This document shows, in pieces, positions 47,861 through 56,005 of a stretch of 64,000 nucleotides of DNA. A model generated the notes under the pieces. That model saw nothing but the letters and a program-made list of their open reading frames with translations, searched no databases and was not told the DNA's origin. Numbering within the stretch: the first letter of the stretch is position 1; each line of letters opens with the position of its first letter. The translations under genes and the position numbers were made by a program. This stretch comes from Actinomyces sp. B33 (GTDB lineage Bacteria; Actinomycetota; Actinomycetes; Actinomycetales; Actinomycetaceae), in the NCBI RefSeq assembly GCF_028437565.1, contig NZ_JAMRYR010000001.1, forward strand, positions 526,640-590,639, read 5' to 3'.

Positions 47861-48158
47861 CGGTGACATGATCGAGCCGATCCATCCCGGGGAGATCCTC
47901 ATGGAGGACTTCATCGAGGGCTTCGGGATCACGCAGAACAAGCTCGCCGTCTCGATCGGCGTGCCGCCGCGCCGGATCAACGAGATCGTTCACGGCAAGC
48001 GCGGAATCACCGCCGATACGGCCATCCGCTTGGCCAAGTATTTCGGGACTTCTGCGGAATTGTGGATGAATCTGCAATCCAACTACGAATTGCGTCGTGA
48101 GCGGCGGGCCCTTCGTCACCAGATCGACACGATCGAGCCGCTGCGGGTCGCATCATGA
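47835..48158 (+). CDS. higA: HigA-family antitoxin
   Basis: 107 residues. IEPIHPGEILMEDFIEGFGITQNKLAVSIGVPPRRINEIVHGKRGITADTAIRLAKYFGTSAELWMNLQSNYEL is the complete HigA/VapI XRE-type HTH. It neutralises HigB and represses the shared promoter, probably via the CCCGTTA palindromes. ATG 47835 follows AGGAGG and GAGG. Complete and apparently functional. Confidence 0.93.
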   Translation: MSNSSTITDGDMIEPIHPGEILMEDFIEGFGITQNKLAVSIGVPPRRINEIVHGKRGITADTAIRLAKYFGTSAELWMNLQSNYELRRERRALRHQIDTIEPLRVAS

Positions 48159-48518
48159 GCGGGTCTGAGCACTGCCGATGAGGACGGCGCGGTCGCTGGC
48201 GGAGCCGACGGTTCGGGCCTTCTGTATTAGGAGGAGAACCGCCCCGATCCGAAAAACCTTGACCGCGATCGAGTTCCGATCCGGTGCGCAAACGACGTTC
48301 TCGGCTCATGGCGTCGGGGAGCGCTCTCGTGATTCGTTCTCTCTTCCATGTCGCCTTCATCGGGTCGCCGTCTGGCGCATACGGCACGCCTTCCCCATCT
48401 GATCGGCCCGTTGTCGGCATCGACGCGCCTCACCAGGCCTGGGATCAGATCATCGGAGGTGTTCGTCTAGGAGGGCGATCGGTCCGCCGCCGCGCGGTCC
48501 GGACGAGGGGACCGCGTC
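48159..48518. other. Remainder of the higBA insert
   Basis: 360 bases between higA and repeat copy 2. I find no gene with start and ribosome site on either strand and no terminal inverted repeats. Composition is slightly less GC-rich than the neighbours. It may be carried-over sequence from the source of the module. Confidence 0.5.
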
Positions 48519-48611
48519 CCGGTCGGCCCGACCCCGACGGCGGCGAGTAGGCGCGGCGAGGGGCGCCTACCGGCTCCCTCGTCTCATCCGCGCAGGATCC
48601 TGCGCTGGCGG
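48519..48611. repeat. 93-bp direct repeat, copy 2
   Basis: Second copy of the 47423-47515 sequence, offset 1096 bases. Here the rarD part belongs to the complete rarD gene, and the dnaB tail is a non-coding leftover. Confidence 0.95.
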
Positions 48612-49546
48612 CGGGCGGTGACGGCCCCGTCGACCATGAGCAGCGCCAGGGCGCACCACACGACGCCGAACGCCGCCCAGCGGGCCGGCTCGACGGGCTC
48701 GTGGAAGACGGCGACGCCGATGGTCAGCTGGAGGACCGGCGCGAGGTACTGGATGAATCCGAGGGTCACCAGGGGCAGGCCGCGCGCCGACGACGCGAAC
48801 ATGATGAGCGGGATGATCGTCAAGAGCCCGGCGCCGACGAGGAGCGCCAGGTGCGCGGCCGGGTGGATGACGGCCTCGCCCGCGGTCCGCGACCGGACGA
48901 GGACGTGGAGCGAGGTCGAGCCGGTGGCGACGAGGAAGCCGATGTGGGCGAGGAGCAGCGGGGAGACGGCGGCCGTCTCGATGGTCATGCCGACGAGCGG
49001 GTCGACGCGCCCGGCGAGGTCCTTCTTGACGAGGGAGTAGAGGCCGAAGGACAGCGCGAGGGTGAGGGACACCCACGGCAGGGAGCGCTGTCCGATGACG
49101 AGGATGACGACGGCCAGGGCCCCCAGTCCCAGGGCGATGCCCTGGAGGCGAGAGATCGTCTCGCGCAGGACGATGAGGCTCAGGGCGATGGTGATCAGGG
49201 GGTTGATGAAGTAGCCGATGGCGGCGTCGACGGTGCGGCCCGTCTGGATCGCGAGGACGTAGGTCGTCCAGTTGACGATGATGAGGATTCCGGCGACCGA
49301 CAGGCGCGCGAGGGCGGGCCGGTCGGCGAGGGCCGCGCGCAGGAGGGGGAGGCGGCCGGTGACCGCCAGGCCGATGAGGCAGAAGACGAGGCCCCAGATC
49401 GCGCGGTGGGAGATCGCTTCGAGGGGCCCGGCCGGCGACAGGCGGTGGAAGTAGAGGGGGAAGAACCCCCAGATCAGGTAGGCGCCGATGCCGAGGGCGA
49501 GGGAGGCTGCGGGGGAGGCCGGCCGTGCCGGGGTGTGGGTGCTCAA
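48584..49546 (-). CDS. rarD: RarD/EamA-family transporter
   Basis: About 320 residues with ten hydrophobic helices in two EamA repeats. GIGAYLIWGFFPLYFHRLSPAGPLEAISHRAIWGLVFCL and the later LSFGLYSLVKKDLAGRVDPLVGMTIET and FIQYLAPVLQLTIGVAVFHEP are diagnostic of RarD (drug/metabolite transporter superfamily). Substrate unknown. I favour TTG 49546, close to the first helix. The frame runs up to GTG 49651, but that codon lies inside a terminator hairpin. Its last codons and stop are part of the 93-bp repeat. Confidence 0.87.
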   Translation of the reverse strand: MSTHTPARPASPAASLALGIGAYLIWGFFPLYFHRLSPAGPLEAISHRAIWGLVFCLIGLAVTGRLPLLRAALADRPALARLSVAGILIIVNWTTYVLAIQTGRTVDAAIGYFINPLITIALSLIVLRETISRLQGIALGLGALAVVILVIGQRSLPWVSLTLALSFGLYSLVKKDLAGRVDPLVGMTIETAAVSPLLLAHIGFLVATGSTSLHVLVRSRTAGEAVIHPAAHLALLVGAGLLTIIPLIMFASSARGLPLVTLGFIQYLAPVLQLTIGVAVFHEPVEPARWAAFGVVWCALALLMVDGAVTARRQRRILRG

Positions 49547-49631
49547 TCGGGGTCCCAGGGGTTGCGGGGTCGGTGGGGTCGAGGCGATCGGCGGGGTCGT
49601 CGCGCCGGGATGTGATGAGGATACGAGAAGA

Positions 49632-49653
49632 GCGTGACGCCTGTGCGTCACGC
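49632..49653 (-). terminator. Terminator hairpin after the small membrane protein
   Basis: Perfect 9-bp stem GCGTGACGC/GCGTCACGC with loop CTGT, 47 bases downstream of the leftward gene that ends at 49700. Confidence 0.75.
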
Positions 49654-49699
49654 CCGGGTTCAGCGGGGGGTGCGCCTCCTTGCGCGCCCCGGGATTTCC

Positions 49700-49930
49700 T
49701 CAGTCCTGGTCGACCCTGGTCGTCATGGCGTAGACGGCGGGGACGAAGAGGAGCGCGGAGAGGCCGACCAGGGCGGCGACGACGACCGAGGCGGTCGAGC
49801 CGACGTGGACGGCGGCGAAGATCCCGAGGATCGAGAGGATGACGATGACCGAGATGACGGCGGCGGCGTCGACGGTCGACTGCCAGGTCGCGCGGGTCAG
49901 ATCGGCCTTGACGATGTGTGCGTGTGCCAT
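49700..49930 (-). CDS. Small two-helix membrane protein, unknown function
   Basis: 76 residues from ATG 49930, behind AAGGAG: AHAHIVKADLTRATWQSTVDAAAV, then two transmembrane stretches (ISVIVILSILGIFAAVHV and VVVAALVGLSALLFVPAVYAM) and a short charged end. No family recognised. An upstream in-frame ATG at 49987 has no ribosome site. It has its own terminator and is probably monocistronic. Confidence 0.72.
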   Translation of the reverse strand: MAHAHIVKADLTRATWQSTVDAAAVISVIVILSILGIFAAVHVGSTASVVVAALVGLSALLFVPAVYAMTTRVDQD

Positions 49931-50126
49931 GATGGGCTCCTTCATGTCAGTGCGTGTCGCTGTGCGAAGCACTGACGCGCCCCGCACGGCAGCGTGTCAG
50001 TCGCTGATTCGTCCGGGCGTCCGCCCGTCCTCGTCAGACACGGCCATCGTAGCCCGCCTCGTCGACGGCTTCCATTCCCTGTGGGTCATTCCATAGGCCG
50101 GTCGCCCGTGAGCGGGAACAACGGGC

Positions 50127-50154
50127 GCGCCCCCGCACCGGGGTGCGGGGGCGC
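50127..50154 (-). terminator. Terminator of the cold-shock gene
   Basis: 13-bp perfect stem GCGCCCCCGCACC/GGTGCGGGGGCGC with a minimal loop, 30 bases after the leftward csp stop. Confidence 0.85.
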
Positions 50155-50184
50155 GGAGCCGGAGGGCGTGCGGGCCGTCGGCGA

Positions 50185-50394
50185 TCAGCCGAGGCGCTTG
50201 ATGCTCTCGGCCTGGAGGCCCTTGGGGCCCTGGGTGATCTCGAATTCCACCTTCTCGTCCTCGAAGAGGGTCCGGCGGCCGGACTCCTGCTCGATGTTCG
50301 AGAAGTGGGCGAACACGTCGGCCGAGCCGTCATCGGGGGTGATGAAGCCGTAGCCCTTCTCGTCGTTGAACCATTTCACAACACCAGTGGTCAT
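50185..50394 (-). CDS. CspA-family cold-shock protein
   Basis: 69 residues. [32 protein letters not shown] carries both RNP motifs (KGYGFI and DVFAHF), followed by [18 protein letters not shown] single OB-fold RNA chaperone that melts mRNA structure. Typical length and fully conserved. The long upstream gap leaves room for a structured 5' leader, which is how many csp genes are controlled. Confidence 0.97.
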   Translation of the reverse strand: MTTGVVKWFNDEKGYGFITPDDGSADVFAHFSNIEQESGRRTLFEDEKVEFEITQGPKGLQAESIKRLG

Positions 50395-51153
50395 GCGGTG
50401 CTTCCAATCGTGCGTGCTCCGGGGAGCGGTGAACCGACCCAGTCAGGGGCGGATAGTCGGCCAACCTCGTGCGCCCCGGCAAAGCAAGGACATGCGTGAA
50501 ACTGTGTGGACTACGGCAACGACCCTACAGCATCGCAGGGGCGGCCGATACCCGGCGGCGGTGGCCCCGGTCGTCCCGGGGCGCGCGTTCGGCGCGACTG
50601 GTCGGCACGGCTCCGCGAGGTCGCGCCCGCCGATGGCGAGGAAAGGCCGTGCGGCCCGTTGGGCTAGGACCGGTCCCGACACGGCGCATCGGGGGCGAGG
50701 GCGACGACGTCCCTCGCGCCGTCGTGACGCGCGCAGGCCGCAGTCCGATGGGCGGGTGGGGGAGGGGTGGGCGGCGGCGGTGAGCTCTCGGGCGGCCTGC
50801 TCGAGTCCGCAACGCCGGCGGCGGGGCCGTGAAGGGGCCGCTCGGGCGGGGAGCGCCCATGCTCCGGCGCGCCGGAGCGAATCATCTCTCGTCGTCGAGG
50901 CGGCGCAGCCGAGCCCCGGGTCCGACACGCCGGGGGAGGGGAGGATTCGAGATCGATTCCGACATTTTCATCCACAGGGTGTGGATGGGGACGGAGGCGG
51001 TGTCCACACCCGTCGCCAGGCGCGCCCCGGAGGCGGGAACCGCAGACGAGCGCGCCTCGTGCGACGATCCGGGCGCGGGGCGCCCACGGGTCGTCCCCGC
51101 CGTCCACACGTCCTCCGCATGCCATCCACAGGCGGGAGGCGACTCGGCGACGA
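50395..51153. other. Non-coding gap between csp and the nrd operon, with DnaA-box-like words
   Basis: About 760 bases without a supported gene; the open frames are GC-rich noise with no ribosome sites. Near the nrd end, CATCCACA-GGG-TGTGGATG forms an inverted pair (50969-50987). GTGTCCACA is at 51000-51008, and further TCCACA words are at about 51104 and 51125. These resemble DnaA boxes; function unproven. Confidence 0.45.
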
Positions 51154-51201
51154 ACACAACATCTAGGGGTTCGAGCATCGTGCCACCACGAGGTGTAGTG
51201 T
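51154..51201 (+). promoter_or_regulatory. Pair of NrdR-box-like operators
   Basis: ACACAACATCTAGGGG (51154-51169) and CCACGAGGTGTAGTGT (51186-51201) match the ACACWATATATWGTGT NrdR consensus at about 12 and 11 of 16 positions. Their centres are 32 bases apart, close to three helical turns, the usual spacing. NrdR represses ribonucleotide reductase genes when ATP/dATP is high. Confidence 0.65.
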
Positions 51202-51305
51202 TGGTGGTGTTCTCGCAGGAGCATCTGCCGAAACGAATGACAACCGCGTGATTACAGGCCCGTCATGGGTCCATCACCGCCCATGACGCACAGAGGAGAC
51301 CACAG

Positions 51306-51563
51306 ATGACGATCACCGTCTACTCCAAGCCCCGCTGCCCCCAGTGCGACGCGACCTACCGCGCCCTCGACAAGCAGGGACTGGACTACACCACGATCGA
51401 CGTCACCCAGGACGCCGAAGCCCTCGATCTCATCAAGGGCCTGGGCTACCAGCAGGCCCCCGTCGTCATGGTCGGCGACGACCACTGGAGCGGCTTCCGC
51501 CCCGACCGCATCAAGGCCGCCGCGGCCGCCGTCGCCGCCCCCGTGGCCGTCGGCCAGAACTGA
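51306..51563 (+). CDS. nrdH: NrdH glutaredoxin-like protein
   Basis: 85 residues. The redox site CPQC lies in [17 protein letters not shown], and the C-terminal WSGFRPDRI is the NrdH signature. It is reduced by thioredoxin reductase and passes electrons to class Ib ribonucleotide reductase. ATG 51306 follows GGAG. First gene of nrdHIE. Confidence 0.96.
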   Translation: MTITVYSKPRCPQCDATYRALDKQGLDYTTIDVTQDAEALDLIKGLGYQQAPVVMVGDDHWSGFRPDRIKAAAAAVAAPVAVGQN

Positions 51564-51706
51564 CCCTCCCGTCCCGGCCCAGCGGGGCCGGGACCGCCGA
51601 CGCGCGGCGCCGACCCGATCCCGCGGACGGACTCCGGCCCCGTCGCCCCCGAGCATCGGATGCGAGCCGAGGGCCGACCGCGCCGCCCCGCAGCGAAAGG
51701 ACCGAC

Positions 51707-52123
51707 ATGGCCGCCGTCGTCTACTTCTCGTCGGCCACCGGCAACACCCGCCGATTCGTCGACAAGCTCGGCGTGCCCGCCCACAGGATCCCCCTCCTGC
51801 CCAAGGAGGAGCCCCTGCGCGTCGCCGAGCCCTACGTCCTCATCGTCCCCACGTACGGCGGCGGCAACATCAAAGGGGCCGTCCCCAAGCAGGTCATCCG
51901 CTTCCTCAACGACCCCGACAACCGCGCCCTGTGCGTCGGAGTGATCTCGTCGGGCAACACCAACTTCGGGACCGCCTACTGCCTGGCCGGCGACATCATC
52001 GCCGCCAAGCTCGGCGTCCCCCACATGTACAAGTTCGAGCTCCTCGGCACCGCCGAGGACGTCTCCCGAGTTCGCGAAGGACTGAACACGTTTTGGCAGA
52101 GAATCTCACCGACACCGGAGTAG
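51707..52123 (+). CDS. nrdI: NrdI flavodoxin-like protein
   Basis: 138 residues. [18 protein letters not shown] is the FMN phosphate loop, followed by VPTYGGG and [18 protein letters not shown], diagnostic of NrdI. It supplies an oxidant to build the Mn(III)2-tyrosyl cofactor in NrdF. ATG 51707 follows AAAGGA. Overlaps nrdE by 31 bases. Its partner NrdF is not in the operon. Confidence 0.96.
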   Translation: MAAVVYFSSATGNTRRFVDKLGVPAHRIPLLPKEEPLRVAEPYVLIVPTYGGGNIKGAVPKQVIRFLNDPDNRALCVGVISSGNTNFGTAYCLAGDIIAAKLGVPHMYKFELLGTAEDVSRVREGLNTFWQRISPTPE

Positions 52124-54249
52124 AGGAGATCCGCAGCCCGGAACTCGACTACCACGCCCTCAACGCCCAGCTCAACCTCTACGACGCCGAGGGGCGCATC
52201 CAATTCGACGCCGACCGCAAGGCCGCCCGCCAGTACTTCCTCCAGCACGTCAACCAGAACACCGTGTTCTTCCACGACCTGGAGGAGAAACTCGAGTACC
52301 TCGTCGAGGAGGGCTACTACGAGGGCCACGTCCTCGACCAGTACGACCCCGCCGACATCAAAGCCCTCTTCAAGCAGGCCTACGCCCACAAGTTCCGATT
52401 CCCGACGTTCCTCGGCGCCTTCAAGTACTACACGTCGTACACGCTCAAGACCTTCGACGGCACGCGCTACCTCGAGCGCTTCGAGGACCGCGTCGTCATG
52501 GTCGCCCTCTTCCTCGCCCGCGGCGACCTCGACCTCGCCCGCAACCTCGTCGACGAGATGATGACCGGGCGCTTCCAGCCCGCCACCCCCACATTCCTCA
52601 ACGCCGGCAAGGCCGCGCGCGGCGAGCTCGTCTCCTGCTTCCTCCTGCGCATCGAGGACAACATGGAATCCATCGCCCGCGGCATCAACTCCGCCCTCCA
52701 ACTGTCCAAGCGCGGCGGCGGCGTCGCCCTCCAACTGACTAACCTGCGCGAATCCGGCGCCCCCATCAAGAGGATCCAGAACCAGTCCAGCGGCGTCATC
52801 CCCGTGATGAAGCTCCTCGAAGACTCCTTCTCCTACGCCAATCAGCTCGGCGCCCGCCAGGGGGCCGGAGCCGTCTACCTCCACGCCCACCACCCCGACA
52901 TCATGGGGTTCCTCGACACCAAGCGCGAGAACGCCGACGAGAAGATCCGCATCAAGACCCTCTCCCTGGGCGTCGTCATCCCCGACATCACCTTCGAACT
53001 GGCCCGCAACAACGAGGACATGTACCTCTTCAGCCCCTACGACGTCGAGCGCGTCTACGGGGTCCCCTTCTCGGAGATCTCCGTGACCGAGAAGTACCGC
53101 GAGATGGTCGACGACGGGAGGATCCACAAGAGGAAGATCAACGCCCGTCGCTTCTTCCAGACCCTCGCCGAGATCCAATTCGAATCCGGCTACCCGTACA
53201 TCCTCTTCGAGGACACCGTCAACCGCGCCAACCCCATCAAGGGGCGCATCACCATGTCGAACCTGTGCTCGGAGATCCTCCAGGTCTCCGAGGCCTCGAC
53301 CTACAACGAGGACCTGTCCTACAGCCACATCGGCAAGGACATCTCGTGCAACCTCGGCTCCCTCAACATCGCCAAGACCATGGACTCCGAGGACTTCTCC
53401 AAGACCGTCGAGACCGCCATCCGCGGCCTGACCGCGGTCTCCGACCTCTCCCACATCGAGTCCGTCCCCTCGGTCGTGCGCGGCAACGACATGAGCCACG
53501 CCATCGGACTGGGGCAGATGAACCTCCACGGCTACCTCGCCCGCGAGCACGTCCACTACGGCAGCCCCGAGGCCCTCGACTTCACCAACATGTACTTCAT
53601 GACCGTCGCCTACGAGGCCATCAAGGCCTCGTGCCTCATCGCCCGCGAGCGCGGCGTCCGCTTCGAGGGCTTCGAGGACTCCGCGTACGCCACCGGCGAG
53701 TACTTCGAGGACTACATCACCGGCACGTGGGAGCCGACCACCGACAAGTGCCGCGAGCTCCTCGCCAAGTCGACGATCCGCGTCCCCACCAGCGAGGACT
53801 GGCGCGCCCTCGCCGCCGACGTCGCCGAATACGGCATGTACAACCAGAACCTCCAGGCCGTCCCGCCGACCGGCTCGATCTCGTACATCAACAACTCCAC
53901 CTCGTCGATCCACCCGATCGTCTCCAAGATCGAGATCCGCAAGGAGGGCAAGATCGGACGCGTCTACTACCCGGCCCCCTTCATGACCAACGAGAACCTC
54001 GAGTACTACCGGGACGCCTACGAGATCGGGCCGGAGAAGATCATCGACACCTACGCGGTCGCCACCCGGCACGTCGACCAGGGCCTGTCGCTCACCCTCT
54101 TCTACCCCGACACGGTGACGACCCGCGACATCAACAAGTCGTACATCTACGCCTGGCGCAAGGGCATCAAGACCCTCTACTACATGCGCCTGCGGCAGAT
54201 GGCCCTCGAGGGCACCGAGGTCGAGGGCTGCGTGTCCTGCATGCTGTGA
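52093..54249 (+). CDS. nrdE: Class Ib ribonucleotide reductase alpha subunit
   Basis: 718 residues. [22 protein letters not shown] holds the first redox cysteine. NLCSEIL supplies the Asn, Cys and Glu of the active site. [18 protein letters not shown] and the C-terminal EGCVSCML (electron-relay CxxC) complete the set. It reduces ribonucleoside diphosphates for DNA synthesis, using NrdF as radical source. The only start I can place is TTG 52093, inside nrdI, with AAGGA about 12 bases upstream; coupling is likely. A terminator follows, so nrdF must be elsewhere. Confidence 0.96.
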   Translation: MAENLTDTGVEEIRSPELDYHALNAQLNLYDAEGRIQFDADRKAARQYFLQHVNQNTVFFHDLEEKLEYLVEEGYYEGHVLDQYDPADIKALFKQAYAHKFRFPTFLGAFKYYTSYTLKTFDGTRYLERFEDRVVMVALFLARGDLDLARNLVDEMMTGRFQPATPTFLNAGKAARGELVSCFLLRIEDNMESIARGINSALQLSKRGGGVALQLTNLRESGAPIKRIQNQSSGVIPVMKLLEDSFSYANQLGARQGAGAVYLHAHHPDIMGFLDTKRENADEKIRIKTLSLGVVIPDITFELARNNEDMYLFSPYDVERVYGVPFSEISVTEKYREMVDDGRIHKRKINARRFFQTLAEIQFESGYPYILFEDTVNRANPIKGRITMSNLCSEILQVSEASTYNEDLSYSHIGKDISCNLGSLNIAKTMDSEDFSKTVETAIRGLTAVSDLSHIESVPSVVRGNDMSHAIGLGQMNLHGYLAREHVHYGSPEALDFTNMYFMTVAYEAIKASCLIARERGVRFEGFEDSAYATGEYFEDYITGTWEPTTDKCRELLAKSTIRVPTSEDWRALAADVAEYGMYNQNLQAVPPTGSISYINNSTSSIHPIVSKIEIRKEGKIGRVYYPAPFMTNENLEYYRDAYEIGPEKIIDTYAVATRHVDQGLSLTLFYPDTVTTRDINKSYIYAWRKGIKTLYYMRLRQMALEGTEVEGCVSCML

Positions 54250-54271
54250 GCCCGTCGGCGCGCCGCCCCGT

Positions 54272-54304
54272 GAGCCCCGTCCTCATCCCCCGAGGACGGG
54301 GCTC
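54272..54304 (+). terminator. Terminator of nrdHIE
   Basis: Perfect 13-bp stem GAGCCCCGTCCTC/GAGGACGGGGCTC with a seven-base loop, 22 bases after the nrdE stop. Confidence 0.88.
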
Positions 54305-54469
54305 GCGCGATCTCATGCGCGACGAAAGTCCCAGGTGATACTCTCAGCGAGTCCGAGCACCGTCGCCCGGACGACCTGAAGGACCCCACCGCGCGAGGCC
54401 CCGGCCCACGGGCCAGACCTACGCACCCTCATGCAGTGCCCCAGCGATCCTCCGTGGAAGGAGCCCCCA

Positions 54470-55966
54470 GTGACCGCCATGACCTTCCAGGCCATCGCCA
54501 TGATCATCTACCTCGTCGCCATGGTGATGATCGGCCTCTTCGCGTACAACCGGACCAACGACCTCGACGACTACATGCTCGGGGGCCGCGGACTGGGACC
54601 CGCCGTCGCCGCCCTGTCCGCCGGCGCCTCCGACATGTCCGGCTGGCTCCTCATGGGCCTGCCCGGCGCCCTCTACCTCAACGGCCTCATCGAGGGATGG
54701 ATCGCCGTCGGCCTGACCGTCGGCGCCTGGCTCAACTGGAAGTTCACCGCTCCCCGTCTGCGCGCCTACTCCCAGATCGCCTCGAACTCCATCACCGTCC
54801 CCTCCTTCCTCAGCACCCGCCTGCGCGACGACTCCAAGATCGTCCGCATCATCGCCGGCCTCGTCATCACCGTCTTCTTCGCCTTCTACGTCTCCTCCGG
54901 CATGGTCGCCGGCGGCTCCTTCTTCGAATCGTCCTTCGGCATGGACTACCACCTCGGCATGGTCCTCATCGCCGCCACCACCGTCCTGTACACGCTCGTC
55001 GGCGGCTTCCTCGCCGTGTCCTGGACCGACCTCGTCCAGGGCATCATGATGCTCATCGCCCTGATCATCGTCCCCATCGTCGGCATCATCCACGTCGGCG
55101 GGGTCTCCGCCCTCATCGACGAGGTCAACCGGATCGACCCGACGATCCTGTCCCCGACGCACGGCGACCAGGCCCTCTCGGGCGCCGCCGTCCTCGGCAT
55201 CGTCTCCGCCCTCGCCTGGGGCCTCGGCTACTTCGGCCAGCCCCACATCATCGTCCGATTCATGGCCCTGCGCTCGCCCGCCGAGGCCAAGCAGGGCAGG
55301 CGCATCGGCATCGGCTGGATGCTCCTGGCCGTCCTCGGAGCCGGGATGACCGCCATCGTCGGCATCGCCGTCTACCAGCACGACACCGGGCGGCTCGCCA
55401 ACCCCGAAGGCGTCTTCATCTCCCTGGGCCAGCTCCTCTTCCACCCCTTCATCGCCGGCTTCATGCTCGCCGCCATCCTCGCCGCCATCATGTCGACGAT
55501 CTCCAGCCAGCTCCTCGTCACCTCCTCCGCCCTCGTCGAGGACATCTACCACGCCTTCACCAAGAAGAACCTGTCGGGCAGAGACGGCGTCCTCGCCGGG
55601 CGCATCGCCGTCGGCGCGATCTCCGTCGTCGCCGCCGCCCTCGCCTGGCCCCGCTCCGACACGATCCTCGGCCTCGTCGCCTTCGCCTGGGCCGGATTCG
55701 GCGCCTCCTTCGGGCCGATCGTCATCCTCTCCCTCTACTGGCGCAAACTCACCCGCCAGGGCGCCATCGCCGGCATGGTCGTCGGCGCCATCACCGTCGG
55801 CATCTGGGGGAACGTCTCCGGCGGGATCTTCGACCTGTACGAGATCGTCCCCGGCTTCCTCCTCAACCTCGCCGTCGCCGTCGCCGTCTCCCTGGCAACA
55901 TGGAAGCCCAACCCCCAGATCGACGACGAATTCGACCAGGCCGTCGCCCAGACCGCCGGAATCTGA
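54470..55966 (+). CDS. putP: Sodium/proline symporter PutP
   Basis: 498 residues, about 12-13 helices of the SSS family. DYMLGGRGLGPAVAALSAGASDMSGWLLMGLPGALY, GLGYFGQPHIIVRFMA and AAILAAIMSTISSQLLVTSSALVEDIY are conserved PutP segments that include the Na+ and proline sites. GTG 54470 follows GGAAGGAG. The next gene, putA, degrades proline, so the two form a proline-use operon with a 39-base gap. Confidence 0.95.
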   Translation: MTAMTFQAIAMIIYLVAMVMIGLFAYNRTNDLDDYMLGGRGLGPAVAALSAGASDMSGWLLMGLPGALYLNGLIEGWIAVGLTVGAWLNWKFTAPRLRAYSQIASNSITVPSFLSTRLRDDSKIVRIIAGLVITVFFAFYVSSGMVAGGSFFESSFGMDYHLGMVLIAATTVLYTLVGGFLAVSWTDLVQGIMMLIALIIVPIVGIIHVGGVSALIDEVNRIDPTILSPTHGDQALSGAAVLGIVSALAWGLGYFGQPHIIVRFMALRSPAEAKQGRRIGIGWMLLAVLGAGMTAIVGIAVYQHDTGRLANPEGVFISLGQLLFHPFIAGFMLAAILAAIMSTISSQLLVTSSALVEDIYHAFTKKNLSGRDGVLAGRIAVGAISVVAAALAWPRSDTILGLVAFAWAGFGASFGPIVILSLYWRKLTRQGAIAGMVVGAITVGIWGNVSGGIFDLYEIVPGFLLNLAVAVAVSLATWKPNPQIDDEFDQAVAQTAGI

Positions 55967-56005
55967 ACCGCCCCCGCCCCCCGAGCCCGCAACGAAGAGG
56001 CCCCC

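Noticed and set aside
47423..48611. 93-bp repeats as transposon target-site duplications
   Set aside because: Far too long for a target duplication, and neither terminal inverted repeats nor a transposase lie between the copies.
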